This document shows, piece after piece, positions 7,625-16,414 of a stretch of 64,000 nucleotides of DNA. How positions within the stretch are numbered: the first letter of the stretch is position 1; each line of letters starts with the position of its first letter. Location of the stretch: positions 23,448 to 87,447 of the forward strand of contig NZ_CAJJWO010000014.1 in NCBI RefSeq assembly GCF_905196875.1, given 5' to 3'. The translations under genes and the position numbers were made by a program. Origin of the DNA: an uncultured Parabacteroides sp. (GTDB lineage: Bacteria > Bacteroidota > Bacteroidia > Bacteroidales > Tannerellaceae). The notes below the pieces were generated by a model that worked only from the letters and a program-made list of their open reading frames with translations, was not told the DNA's origin and ran no database searches.

Positions 7625-9175
7625 ATGGTGAAGGATGTATTATACAACCCCAATGCTAACTTAACCCTGAATGAAGTACGGGCTTTGTTGTTTCAACAGA
7701 GAATGCTTACATTATCCACAGAGGCTTTGGCAAAGGTGGATCATAGCTATACTTTTTTGAAAGATTTTTCAGCGGATAAGATCATTTATGGGATTAATAC
7801 AGGTTTTGGTCCGATGGCCCAGTACCGCATAGAGGATGATTCCCTGAAACAGTTACAATATAATATTATACGCAGTCATTCGACCGGGGCGGGTGCTCCG
7901 CTGTCTCCCTTGTATGTTAAGGCGGCTATGATTGCACGACTGATGACTTTCTTACAAGGTTATTCAGGTGTACATGTAGAGTTGGTCGAATTGCTGGTTG
8001 AGTTTATCAACCGGGATATTTGCCCTTATATTCCCGAACACGGTAGTGTGGGAGCCAGTGGCGATCTTGTGCAGCTGGCACATATGGCCTTGACCTTGAT
8101 CGGAGAAGGGGAGGTTTTCTATAAAGGTGAACGTCGTGATACGGCAGAGCTGATGAAGGAGACCGGATTGAAACCTTTTACCATGAAGATACGTGAAGGC
8201 CTGTCCGTGACGAACGGAACATCGGTCATGACCGGAATTGGTATGGTCAACCTGATCTATGCCAAACAGTTGCTTACCTGGTCGGTAATAGCATCCGTGA
8301 TGATGAACGAGATCGCGTCTTCGTATGACGATTTCATGTCGCCTGCCCTGAACGGCGTTAAACGGCATGAAGGGCAGCAAACGATTGCCCGTGCCATGCG
8401 TGAATGGGTGGCGGGAAGTTCTTCTATCCGTAAACGGGAAAATGAATTATACTGTCGCCATACGGAAAAGATATTTGAACATAAGGTGCAGCCTTATTAT
8501 TCGCTGCGTTGTGTCCCCCAGATACTGGGCCCTGTGTTCGATGAGATGGTCAATGCGGAAAAGGTACTGATCGATGAACTGAACTCGGCCTGTGATAACC
8601 CGATTGTTGACCCCGAAACGAAAAATGTATATCATGGAGGTAACTTCCACGGCGATTATATCTCTTTTGAGATGGACAAACTGAAGATAGCTGTCACGAA
8701 GTTAACCATGCTGACCGAGCGCCAGCTGAATTATCTGTTCCACGACCGTATCAACGGCATTCTGCCGCCGTTTGTCAATCTGGGCGTATTGGGACTGAAC
8801 TACGGATTGCAGGCTTCCCAGTTTACGGCAACTTCCACAACGGCAGAGAGCCAGACCCTGTCGAATCCGATGTATGTGCACAGCATTCCGAATAATAATG
8901 ATAACCAGGATATTGTCAGTATGGGGACAAATTCCGCCCTGTTGGCTAAAACTGTTATAGAGAACGGTTTCCAGGTGATGGCAATCCATTTTATGGCCAT
9001 CGTGCAAGCGGTGGATTACCTGAAGATACAGGATCGGTTGTCTCCCCGTACAAAGGATATTTATAACGAAATACGTTCTTTCTTCCCCGTGTTTACCGAA
9101 GATACTCCCAAATACAAGGAGATCGAAACAATGATCGAGTGGTTGAAGAACAAGAATTTAGAACCGATTGCATGA
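7625..9175 (+). CDS. Tyrosine ammonia-lyase (MIO enzyme) of the aryl polyene pathway
   Basis: A 516-residue aromatic amino acid ammonia-lyase. The Ala-Ser-Gly triad that cyclises to the MIO prosthetic group is at about residues 144-146 (VGASGDLVQLAHMAL), with GINTGFGPMAQYRI before it and NNNDNQDIVSMGTNSA later. The substrate-selectivity pair reads Ser-His in LQYNIIRSHSTGAG, which superficially suggests histidine. However, the whole pattern closely follows the characterised tyrosine ammonia-lyase of Flavobacterium johnsoniae as I remember it (QYNLIRSHSSGTG, GEGEVFYKGERR, YHGGNFHGDYIS). It would make the p-coumarate starter from L-tyrosine. The ATG at 7625 has AAAGGA just upstream and lies behind the promoter; a TTG at 7601 sits inside the -7 box. 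First gene of the operon; its TGA overlaps the next ATG. Confidence 0.85.
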   Translation: MVKDVLYNPNANLTLNEVRALLFQQRMLTLSTEALAKVDHSYTFLKDFSADKIIYGINTGFGPMAQYRIEDDSLKQLQYNIIRSHSTGAGAPLSPLYVKAAMIARLMTFLQGYSGVHVELVELLVEFINRDICPYIPEHGSVGASGDLVQLAHMALTLIGEGEVFYKGERRDTAELMKETGLKPFTMKIREGLSVTNGTSVMTGIGMVNLIYAKQLLTWSVIASVMMNEIASSYDDFMSPALNGVKRHEGQQTIARAMREWVAGSSSIRKRENELYCRHTEKIFEHKVQPYYSLRCVPQILGPVFDEMVNAEKVLIDELNSACDNPIVDPETKNVYHGGNFHGDYISFEMDKLKIAVTKLTMLTERQLNYLFHDRINGILPPFVNLGVLGLNYGLQASQFTATSTTAESQTLSNPMYVHSIPNNNDNQDIVSMGTNSALLAKTVIENGFQVMAIHFMAIVQAVDYLKIQDRLSPRTKDIYNEIRSFFPVFTEDTPKYKEIETMIEWLKNKNLEPIA

Positions 9176-9900
9176 AATACGCATTAGTAACAGGCGGAAG
9201 CCGCGGCATAGGGCGTGCCGTCAGTGTCAGACTGGCGGAAATGGGATATGTCATATTGATAAACTACCAGAGTAACGATTCGGAAGCAGCACATACCCTG
9301 CAACTTGTCCGCGAAAAAGGATCGGACGGCGAACTGCTGAAATTTGATGTCACGAACGCCGAGGCGGTGACATCCACCCTGAGCGGGTGGATGGATAAGC
9401 ATCCGGATGCTTATATCGAAGTGTTGATCAACAATGCAGGTATTCGCAAAGATAATCTCCTGCTCTGGATGACCGGAGAGGAATGGCACCGTGTGCTCGA
9501 TATCAGCTTGTCGGGTTTCTTTAACGTTACACAGCCTTTATTGAAAGACATGCTGGTAAAACGTTTCGGGCGGATTGTCAATATCGTTTCCCTGTCAGGA
9601 ATAAAAGGAATGCCGGGACAGACCAATTATTCGGCGGCTAAAGGCGGTATTATTGCCGCAACTAAAGCGCTGGCACAGGAAGTGGCCAAGAAGAAAGTCA
9701 CGGTAAATGCGGTGGCTCCCGGCTTTATCCGTACCGATATGACCGGCGACCTGGATGAAGCGGAGCTGAAGAAGCTGGTGCCCGCAGGCCGTTTCGGTGA
9801 ACCGGAAGAGGTGGCCGACCTGGTGGCTTTCCTTGTTTCGCCTGCCGCTTCCTATATTACGGGGGAGGTGATTTCAATAAACGGTGGATTATATACCTGA
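9172..9900 (+). CDS. FabG-like 3-oxoacyl-ACP reductase (ApeQ-type)
   Basis: A 242-residue short-chain dehydrogenase. The NADPH-binding TGGSRGIG lies at residues 7-14, NNAG at 87-90, and the catalytic Ser140, Tyr153 and Lys157 in VSLSG and YSAAK; it ends with TGEVISINGG as FabG does. It would reduce the beta-keto group after each elongation. The start at 9172 is in an ATGA overlap with the ammonia-lyase stop, indicating translational coupling; longer forms from 9139 lack support. The specific role in polyene rather than fatty acid synthesis is inferred from the surrounding operon. Confidence 0.9.
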   Translation: MKYALVTGGSRGIGRAVSVRLAEMGYVILINYQSNDSEAAHTLQLVREKGSDGELLKFDVTNAEAVTSTLSGWMDKHPDAYIEVLINNAGIRKDNLLLWMTGEEWHRVLDISLSGFFNVTQPLLKDMLVKRFGRIVNIVSLSGIKGMPGQTNYSAAKGGIIAATKALAQEVAKKKVTVNAVAPGFIRTDMTGDLDEAELKKLVPAGRFGEPEEVADLVAFLVSPAASYITGEVISINGGLYT

Positions 9901-9911
9901 TAGAAAGATAT

Positions 9912-11135
9912 ATGAATAGAGTTGTTATTACGGGAATGGGTATTTACTCCTGCATCGGAAAGAATCTGGAGGAGGTAAAGACTTCCTTATATAAAGGGAA
10001 ATCGGGTATCGGTATCGATCCGGTTCGCAAAGAATTTGGATACCGCTCGGCATTAACGGGACTATTGGATAAACCGAACCTGAAAGGCGTACTGGATCGC
10101 CGCCAGCGTATCGGCCTTCCTGAACAGGGCGAATATGCCTATCTGGCAACGGCCGAGGCTTTTGCACAGGCGGGGATAGACGAAGAGTATCTGCTGAACC
10201 ACGAAGTCGGTATCCTTTACGGAAATGACAGCAGTACGGCTCCTGTAATCAATGCGGTGGATATCATCCGTGAGAAAAGGAATACGGCACTGGTCGGTTC
10301 CGGCTCTATATTTCAGAGCATGAACTCGACGGTGACGATGAACCTGTCGGTTATTTTCAAGCTGCGCGGAGTCAACTTTACGATCTCCGGTGCCTGTGCC
10401 AGCGGTTCGCATGCCATTGGGATGGGATATTTCCTGATCCGTTCGGGTATGCAGGATTGTATCGTATGCGGGGGAGCACAGGAAGTAAATATGTATTCGG
10501 TCGGCAGTTTCGACGGACTGGCCGCTTTCTCTGTCAGGGAAGATCAGCCGGAACAGGCTTCCCGTCCGTTCGACAAGGATCGCGACGGTTTGGTTCCCAG
10601 CGGGGGAGGTGCAACCGTTATTATAGAAAGTTACGAGTCGGCTAAGCGGCGGGGAGCAAATATCCTGGCGGAAGTGGTAGGCTATGGCTTTTCTTCCAAC
10701 GGCGAACATATTTCCGTCCCGAACGTAGATGGGCCGCGACGTTCGTTGGAAATGGCATTAAAAGACGCAGGTATGGCAGCTCGCGACATACAGTATGTGA
10801 ATGCCCATGCTACTTCCACCCCGTTGGGCGACCTGAATGAGGCGAAAGCCATTGCCGAAGTTTTCGGGAAAACAGCCCCGTATGTGGCTTCTACTAAGTC
10901 GATGACCGGACATGAGATGTGGATGGCAGGCGCGAGCGAAGTGATCTATTCCATGCTGATGATGCAGAACGGATTTATCGCTCCCAATCTGAACTTTACG
11001 GAACCCGACGAGGCTTCCGCCTTGTTGAACATTCCGGCGGAGACTAAACAACTCGAATTCGACACCTTCCTGTCCAACTCGTTTGGCTTCGGAGGAACCA
11101 ACTCTACATTAATAATCAAGAAATTCAAATCTTAA
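9912..11135 (+). CDS. Beta-ketoacyl-ACP synthase, FabF type
   Basis: A 407-residue KAS II-type ketosynthase with a complete active site: nucleophile Cys162 (SGACASGSHAIG), His299 (NAHATSTPLGD) and His334 with Lys329 (STKSMTGHEMW), plus the FGFGGTNSTLI C-terminus. It condenses an ACP-bound acyl chain with malonyl-ACP. It is one of three apparently active ketosynthases in the operon and is followed by an ACP gene 18 bases downstream. Which of them does starter condensation and which chain extension cannot be decided from sequence. Good candidate for a partner of the CLF-like protein at 17614. Confidence 0.9.
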   Translation: MNRVVITGMGIYSCIGKNLEEVKTSLYKGKSGIGIDPVRKEFGYRSALTGLLDKPNLKGVLDRRQRIGLPEQGEYAYLATAEAFAQAGIDEEYLLNHEVGILYGNDSSTAPVINAVDIIREKRNTALVGSGSIFQSMNSTVTMNLSVIFKLRGVNFTISGACASGSHAIGMGYFLIRSGMQDCIVCGGAQEVNMYSVGSFDGLAAFSVREDQPEQASRPFDKDRDGLVPSGGGATVIIESYESAKRRGANILAEVVGYGFSSNGEHISVPNVDGPRRSLEMALKDAGMAARDIQYVNAHATSTPLGDLNEAKAIAEVFGKTAPYVASTKSMTGHEMWMAGASEVIYSMLMMQNGFIAPNLNFTEPDEASALLNIPAETKQLEFDTFLSNSFGFGGTNSTLIIKKFKS

Positions 11136-11153
11136 CAGACAATAAACAAACAA

Positions 11154-11399
11154 ATGGCAAATACAGAATTAATTCAAAAGATCAACGAGAAATTATCGGA
11201 GGAGTTCGAAATAGATATAGAACTGATACAGCCCGATGCCCTGTTGATGCAGACGCTCGAACTCGATAGCCTTGACCTGGTGGATATGGTCGTACTGGTG
11301 GAACACAACTTCGGGTTTACATTGAAAGCACAGGATTTTGTCGGGATCAAAACGTTCCAGGACTTTTACGATTTCATTGACTTACGTGTGAATGAGTAA
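11154..11399 (+). CDS. Acyl carrier protein 1
   Basis: An 81-residue ACP with the phosphopantetheine attachment serine at position 39 in LELDSLDLVDMV, flanked by acidic helices. It carries the aryl or growing polyene chain as a thioester. It lies between a ketosynthase and an LpxL-like acyltransferase and overlaps the latter by 8 bases. It is distinct from the second ACP of the operon (16154), as in known aryl polyene clusters, which also encode two ACPs. Confidence 0.9.
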   Translation: MANTELIQKINEKLSEEFEIDIELIQPDALLMQTLELDSLDLVDMVVLVEHNFGFTLKAQDFVGIKTFQDFYDFIDLRVNE

Positions 11400-12291
11400 C
11401 GACAACGACACAGGCTGGAAAGGTAAAACGCGCGGAGGTTCTTTCGGCTACCTCTTCTTTATTCTCTTGATAAAAGGGTTGGGGATAAAGGCGGCGTATG
11501 CGTTTCTTTGTCTGGTCGTGGTCTATTTTGTACCGTTTGCTCCGAAGGCGACCCGTGCGATCTGGAGGTATGCACGGCAGCGGTTAGGATATGGACGTCT
11601 TCGTTCCGCCCGTTTTCTGTTGGTCAATTATTACCGGTTGGGGCAAACTCTGATCGATAAGGTGGCGGTCGGTGCAGGGATGGACAAACAATATACCTTC
11701 GATTTCGGTACGCGGTATCAAGACTTCCTGGAGGTATTGAATGGAAACGAAGGAGTAGTTATGATCGGTGCTCATGTAGGCAACTGGGAGATCGGCGCTC
11801 CTTTTTTCGATGAATACGGGAAGAAGATGAATATCGTGATGTTTGATGCCGAATATCAGAAGATCAAAGAACTGTTGGAGAAGAACACGAAGGGGAAGAA
11901 CTACAAAGTCATTCCCGTGAATGAAGATAACCTGACACATATATTCCGGATCAGGGATGTATTGAGTAAAGGAGAATATGTTTGTTTTCAGGGCGACCGT
12001 TATGTGGAGGGTTCGCAGGTCTTTACAGAGACTTTCCTTGGAAAAGAAGCCTCTTTTCCGGCAGGGCCGTTCCTGTTGGCTTCCCGTCTGGGAGTACCTG
12101 TCGTATTTTACTTTGCTGTCCGTGAGAAGTGCATGCATTATAAGTTTAACTTCGTACCGGCACAGCCGGAAAAGCGTGTCAAAGGGAAAGTGCCGGGGCA
12201 GGAGTTGCTGAAGCAATATGTATCAGCGTTGGAGTCGGTTGTAAAACAATATCCGGAACAATGGTTTAATTACTATGACTTCTGGAAATAA
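11392..12291 (+). CDS. LpxL/HtrB-like lipid acyltransferase
   Basis: A 299-residue membrane-associated acyltransferase of the lipid A acyltransferase (LABLAP) family. A hydrophobic N-terminal segment (residues about 19-50) anchors it, and the catalytic H-x4-E is His128/Glu133 in GAHVGNWEIG, followed by QGDRY and FPAGPFLLASRLGVPVV. In aryl polyene and flexirubin clusters this type is proposed to transfer the polyene from ACP to a lipid or alcohol acceptor. The start overlaps the ACP gene by 8 bases, pointing to coupled translation. A housekeeping lipid A role is less likely given its place in the pigment operon. Confidence 0.8.
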   Translation: MSNDNDTGWKGKTRGGSFGYLFFILLIKGLGIKAAYAFLCLVVVYFVPFAPKATRAIWRYARQRLGYGRLRSARFLLVNYYRLGQTLIDKVAVGAGMDKQYTFDFGTRYQDFLEVLNGNEGVVMIGAHVGNWEIGAPFFDEYGKKMNIVMFDAEYQKIKELLEKNTKGKNYKVIPVNEDNLTHIFRIRDVLSKGEYVCFQGDRYVEGSQVFTETFLGKEASFPAGPFLLASRLGVPVVFYFAVREKCMHYKFNFVPAQPEKRVKGKVPGQELLKQYVSALESVVKQYPEQWFNYYDFWK

Positions 12292-12311
12292 CAGATAGAA
12301 TAAGAGAGAAC

Positions 12312-13397
12312 ATGGAATTATCATCTCCTCAAAAAGAAATATACGCAAAGGATCGTTTCTCGGCTGTACAGGCGCAACGTCTGGCACAGGAGATCGCTTT
12401 TGGCCCGGTAGTCTTTCAGGTGTCGCGCCTGATGGTCAAGTTCGGGATATTCGGAATGCTCCGCGAAGCACAGGACGGCCTGACGATGGATGACATCGTG
12501 GAAAAGACAAGCCTTTCCCGCTATGCAGTACAGGTGTTGCTGGAATCGTCGCTGACGATCGGAACCATCCTGTTGAAAGACGACCGTTTCTCCCTCGGGA
12601 AAGCCGGCTGGTTCCTGTTGAACGATGAAATGGCACGGGTGAATATGGATTTCAACCATGACGTGAACTATCTGGGACTTTTCCACCTGGAAGAGGCCCT
12701 GCTCACCGGCAAGCCCGAAGGCCTGAAAGTGTTCGGCAACTGGCCGACCGTCTACGAAGGTTTGTCCAGCCTGCCCGAAAAGGTGCAGGAGAGCTGGTTC
12801 GGCTTCGACCATTTTTATTCCGACAACTCTTTTAAGCAAGCGTTGGAGGTTGTTTTCGCAAGTCCGGTACGTACGTTGCTGGATGTGGGTGGCAATACCG
12901 GGCGTTGGGCGACGCAATGTGTAGCCTGTTCACCGGAAGTAGAGGTCACCATCATGGATCTGCCCCAGCAACTGGAGATGATGCGGGAGCAGACAAAGGG
13001 GCTGGAAGGAGCGGACCGTATTCATGGGTATGCCGCCAACCTGTTGGATGAGGAGACCCGTTTTCCGGAACCGTTCGATGCCATCTGGATGAGCCAGTTC
13101 CTCGACTGCTTCTCGGAAGAACAGGTACTGAGTATCCTGACACGCGTCGCGGGTTCGATGAACGCCGACAGCCGTTTGTATATCATGGAGACATTCTGGG
13201 ACCGCCAGCGTTTCGAGACGGCCTCTTATTGCCTGGCGCAGATTAGCCTTTATTTCACGGCAATGGCCAATGGCAACAGCAAGATGTATTATTCCGGTGA
13301 TATGGCTCGCCTGGTGGAAAAAGCCGGACTCACAATCGAACGGATGCACGACGGGCTCGGCCTGGGACATAGTATTATGCAATGTAAACTCAAGTAA
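12312..13397 (+). CDS. SAM-dependent O-methyltransferase-like protein
   Basis: A 361-residue methyltransferase. Residues 20-110 form a winged-helix dimerisation domain (FGIFGMLREAQDGLTMDDIVEKT), as in the small-molecule O-methyltransferase family. The SAM-binding motif LLDVGGNTGRW is at 189-199 and the acidic residue of motif II is in VTIMDLP. It could methylate the aryl head group. Natural aryl polyenes are known to carry O-methyl or C-methyl aryl groups, so the chemistry fits, but the position methylated cannot be told. It sits between the acyltransferase and a dehydratase gene that starts 2 bases after its stop. Confidence 0.8.
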   Translation: MELSSPQKEIYAKDRFSAVQAQRLAQEIAFGPVVFQVSRLMVKFGIFGMLREAQDGLTMDDIVEKTSLSRYAVQVLLESSLTIGTILLKDDRFSLGKAGWFLLNDEMARVNMDFNHDVNYLGLFHLEEALLTGKPEGLKVFGNWPTVYEGLSSLPEKVQESWFGFDHFYSDNSFKQALEVVFASPVRTLLDVGGNTGRWATQCVACSPEVEVTIMDLPQQLEMMREQTKGLEGADRIHGYAANLLDEETRFPEPFDAIWMSQFLDCFSEEQVLSILTRVAGSMNADSRLYIMETFWDRQRFETASYCLAQISLYFTAMANGNSKMYYSGDMARLVEKAGLTIERMHDGLGLGHSIMQCKLK

Positions 13398-13399
13398 AT

Positions 13400-13849
13400 A
13401 TGGCTGCAATCTCATTCGATACCCCTCTGTTGGCCGGCGACGAGCTGTTGGAACTGATCCCGCAACGTCCGCCGATCGTGATGGTAGACCGTTTCTTCGG
13501 CATGGACCAGAACGGTTCGTATACCGGGCTGAAGGTGGAAGCCTCCAACCTGTTCTGTCGGGACGGGCAACTCGATGAATGTGGCATTACGGAACATATC
13601 GCCCAATCGGCAGCCGTGCGGGTGGGGTATCTGTATAAGAATGCCGGTGAAGAAGTGCCTGTCGGTTTTATCGGCTCGGTCGATAAGATGAACTATCAGA
13701 CGTTGCCGCAGGTCGGGGATGAGTTACGGACCACGATCCGGGTGGAACAGGAAATATTCGATATCACTCTGATCTCGGCCACTGTGCAGGTGAACGGAAA
13801 CCCGGTCGCCGAAGGTCAGCTTAAAATATTTTTGAAAAAAGACGCATGA
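13400..13849 (+). CDS. ApeP-like hotdog-fold dehydratase
   Basis: A 149-residue hotdog protein resembling FabZ/ApeP beta-hydroxyacyl-ACP dehydratases: PQRPPIVMVDRF at the N-terminus and ITEHIAQSAAVRVGY, which corresponds to the acidic-residue helix of the family (Glu65). The GHFPG histidine motif of FabZ is absent. The other dehydratase of this operon (20541) shows the opposite pattern. In described aryl polyene systems the dehydratase is an ApeI:ApeP heterodimer; a shared active site is my inference. It overlaps the thioesterase gene by the four bases ATGA. Confidence 0.75.
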   Translation: MAAISFDTPLLAGDELLELIPQRPPIVMVDRFFGMDQNGSYTGLKVEASNLFCRDGQLDECGITEHIAQSAAVRVGYLYKNAGEEVPVGFIGSVDKMNYQTLPQVGDELRTTIRVEQEIFDITLISATVQVNGNPVAEGQLKIFLKKDA

Positions 13850-14289
13850 AACGGAGAAAACTACAAGAGGCAGCCCTTACCAACCGCACGACCTTGCGGG
13901 TCAGATTCAGCGAAGTAGATTCGATGGAGGTGGTCTGGCACGGGGAGTATGTCCGTTATATGGAAGACGGACGGGAGGCTTTCGGCCGACAGTACGGTAT
14001 CGGTTATACGGATATACGCGATGCAGGTTATGTGGTACCGATCGTCGAACTGGACGTACAATACAAGCAATTTCTCAAGTACGGCGAGTCTGCGATTGTG
14101 GAAACGCGATATATCCGGACGGATGCGGCTAAGATACTTTTTGAATACGTTATCTTTCGGGAAAGCGACGAGACTGTGGTGGCTATGGGTTCCAGTATGC
14201 AGGTCTTTGTAAACAAAGCGACAGGATTACTGGAACTGAATAATCCGGACTTTTATAAAATGTGGAAAGAAAAATGGGAGATCCGGTAA
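13846..14289 (+). CDS. 4-hydroxybenzoyl-CoA thioesterase-like protein
   Basis: A 147-residue hotdog-fold thioesterase. The motif VRFSEVDSMEVVWHGEYVRYME contains the typical Asp25 and a histidine (His32) close to the substrate pocket in this family. It may release polyene or stalled acyl chains from an ACP, an editing or off-loading role often assigned to such enzymes in aryl polyene operons. Translation is coupled to the dehydratase (ATGA overlap) and its end overlaps the start of the next ketosynthase by 16 bases. Confidence 0.8.
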   Translation: MKRRKLQEAALTNRTTLRVRFSEVDSMEVVWHGEYVRYMEDGREAFGRQYGIGYTDIRDAGYVVPIVELDVQYKQFLKYGESAIVETRYIRTDAAKILFEYVIFRESDETVVAMGSSMQVFVNKATGLLELNNPDFYKMWKEKWEIR

Positions 14290-16121
14290 ACAACTATATA
14301 ACGGCCGGCTCGATCATCAGTTCGCTGGGCTTCGGTACGGAAGAGAATTTCTCCCATATCCGCGGGTACCATTCGGGTATCAAGCGGGTAGAAAACGCTG
14401 CCCTTTTCGACACTCCTTTCATGGCTGCATGTATAGACGATACCCGTTTAAAAGAAGCCGCTTCGGTGCAGAAGCTGGACGGGTACACCCGGATGGAGCA
14501 ATTATTTATCCTCTCTTTGTCGGACACGATCCGTCAAAGCGGTATCGATCCTGCCGATCCGGACTGTGGACTGATTCTCTCCACGACGAAAGGAAATATC
14601 GATGTATTATCCGCCGGCAGGAATGAGCACTCGATTGCGGTCGAGATCGACACTCAATTACGGTCGGAATCGATACCCGATTGCGGTCGGGATCGACACT
14701 CGATCGGGGAAAGCATGACCACCCCCTTCCGGCTTTTCGGGATGGCGATGCGTGTGGCGGATTATTTCGGTTGTGTGAATGAACCGATCGTTATCTCCAA
14801 TGCCTGTATCTCCGGTGTATCTGCATTGATAGTGGCTTCCCGGTTGATAGAAGCCGGGAAATATAAACATATACTGGTGGCCGGAGGGGATCTGTTGACC
14901 CGCTTTGTTGTCACCGGCTTTCAATCTTTTAAATCAGTCAGTCCGGAGATATGCAGGCCCTACGACGAAGCACGCGGCGGCCTGTCGCTGGGGGAAGCCT
15001 GCGGTTCTGTACTCATAACCTCCGACCCGCATCGGGTGAAAGAGCATCGCCCTGTGATTATCCGGGGCGGGGCGATAACAAATGATGCCAATCATATCTC
15101 GGGCCCTTCGCGTACCGGCGATGGCCTGTATTATGCGATCAGCCAGGCAATGGATGAGGCCGGTTTACAGCCGGATGCCATATCGTTCGTCAATGCGCAT
15201 GGGACGGCTACCTTGTATAATGACGAGATGGAGTCGAAAGCACTTCATCTGGCCGGGTTGGATCATCTGCCGCTCAACAGCCTGAAGTCGTACTGGGGAC
15301 ATACGCTCGGAGCTTCGGGTATCATCGAATCGATCGCCTGCATGGAGCAACTTCGCAGCGGAGAAGTATTCGCGACGTTGGGGTTTGAGATTTGCGGTGT
15401 TCCTTTTCCTTTGTCGGTAAGTGCGGCGCATAGGGGGATCCCTATGAATAGCTGTGTGAAAACGGCTTCAGGATTCGGAGGATGCAATGCGGCTGTTGTT
15501 TTATCGTTGGAGACAGGAAAAGATGACACACCCCCTGCCCCCTCTCGAGAGGGGAAAAGATGCTCTTGTCGCAAGGTGTCGGTTGAAGGAGGGAGGATTC
15601 TGTTGGATGGAGAAGTTTTATTGGAGGCTGTATCAGGAGAAGATTTTGGAACATTTATCCGCAGGGCTTACAAAATGTTATCGCTGGATGACCGGAAGTT
15701 TTATAAGATGGACGATCTTTGTAAACTCGGATATATAGCGGCAGCCTGTCTTTTTGCAAAGAACGGGGGAACTACCGGCTATGCTCCGGGGGAAGTCGGG
15801 ATCGTGTTGGTCAATGCCTCGTCTTCGCTGGATCCGGATCGGAAGCATCAGCGTCTTATCGATACGATGGGCGATCGGGAGGCCAGCCCGGCCGTGTTTG
15901 TTTACACCTTGCCGAATGTGGTGATGGGCGAAATTTGCATCCGCTATAAGATACAAGGGGAGAATACTTTTTTTATCAACGACCGCTACCCGGAGTCCTT
16001 TATCAGGGAATATGCCCGGCTGGTGATGAAAAAACAACGACTACGTGCCTGCCTGACCGGTTGGTGCGAACTACTGGGTGATACGTATGAAGCCCGTTTC
16101 GACTGGCTGGAACAAAAATGA
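14274..16121 (+). CDS. Ketosynthase with extra C-terminal domain
   Basis: A 615-residue protein from the ATG at 14274 (a GTG at 14262 is possible). The first 410 residues are a ketosynthase with Cys178 (SNACISG), His309 (NAHGTAT) and His343 (KSYWGHTLGASG), so it looks active, and GFGGCNAAVVLS closes the fold. The last 180 residues form a second region with GEVGIVLVNASSSLDPD and a VFVYTLPNVVMGEICIRY helix, reminiscent of a degenerate thiolase-fold half. Two oddities: a 23-bp tandem repeat encodes residues about 118-145, and a palindromic repeat encodes PPAPSREGKR at the junction between the two parts. Both look like recent insertions tolerated in loops. A role in starter or early extension (ApeR-like) is inferred. 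Confidence 0.75.
   Translation: MGDPVNNYITAGSIISSLGFGTEENFSHIRGYHSGIKRVENAALFDTPFMAACIDDTRLKEAASVQKLDGYTRMEQLFILSLSDTIRQSGIDPADPDCGLILSTTKGNIDVLSAGRNEHSIAVEIDTQLRSESIPDCGRDRHSIGESMTTPFRLFGMAMRVADYFGCVNEPIVISNACISGVSALIVASRLIEAGKYKHILVAGGDLLTRFVVTGFQSFKSVSPEICRPYDEARGGLSLGEACGSVLITSDPHRVKEHRPVIIRGGAITNDANHISGPSRTGDGLYYAISQAMDEAGLQPDAISFVNAHGTATLYNDEMESKALHLAGLDHLPLNSLKSYWGHTLGASGIIESIACMEQLRSGEVFATLGFEICGVPFPLSVSAAHRGIPMNSCVKTASGFGGCNAAVVLSLETGKDDTPPAPSREGKRCSCRKVSVEGGRILLDGEVLLEAVSGEDFGTFIRRAYKMLSLDDRKFYKMDDLCKLGYIAAACLFAKNGGTTGYAPGEVGIVLVNASSSLDPDRKHQRLIDTMGDREASPAVFVYTLPNVVMGEICIRYKIQGENTFFINDRYPESFIREYARLVMKKQRLRACLTGWCELLGDTYEARFDWLEQK
14628..14709 (+). repeat. 23-bp tandem repeat, about 3.5 copies, inside a ketosynthase gene
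   Basis: Three adjacent 23-base units at 14628-14650, 14651-14673 and 14674-14696 and a partial fourth differ at only a few positions; each carries a form of CGATTGCGGTCGAGATCGA. Because 23 is not a multiple of three, each unit is read in a different frame, and three units (69 bases) are needed to restore the frame. Confidence 0.85.
15530..15556. repeat. Palindromic repeat inserted in coding sequence
   Basis: A perfect 16-base palindrome CCCCTCTCGAGAGGGG (15539-15554) preceded by CACCCCCTGCC. It resembles the C-rich/G-rich palindromic elements usually found between genes in Bacteroidales, but here it is translated in frame as PPAPSREGKR between two domains of a ketosynthase protein. Confidence 0.6.
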
Positions 16122-16153
16122 TTTTAAACGAATAATAATATAGAACAGACAAT

Positions 16154-16414
16154 ATGGAACAATTAATGCAGGAATTGAAAGAATCGCTGATCGAATCGCT
16201 GAACCTGGAAGACATAACTCCGGCGGAGATTGAAAACGAAGCGCCTCTTTTCGGGGATGAAGGACTGGGACTCGACTCGATCGACGCTCTCGAGATCATT
16301 CTGATACTCGAACGTAACTATGGTATTCGTATAGCGAATCCGGGGGAGGGGAAATCTATCTTCTACTCTGTAAAAACGTTGGCTGACTACATCACAGCAA
16401 ACCGTACGAAATGA
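16154..16414 (+). CDS. Acyl carrier protein 2
   Basis: An 86-residue ACP; the phosphopantetheine serine is Ser42 in GLGLDSIDALEIILIL. The long acidic N-terminal helix and the FGDEGLGLDSIDALE motif match the ACPs of aryl polyene and dialkylresorcinol clusters more than the fatty-acid AcpP. It ends in an ATGA overlap with the following ketosynthase, its likely partner. Confidence 0.9.
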   Translation: MEQLMQELKESLIESLNLEDITPAEIENEAPLFGDEGLGLDSIDALEIILILERNYGIRIANPGEGKSIFYSVKTLADYITANRTK

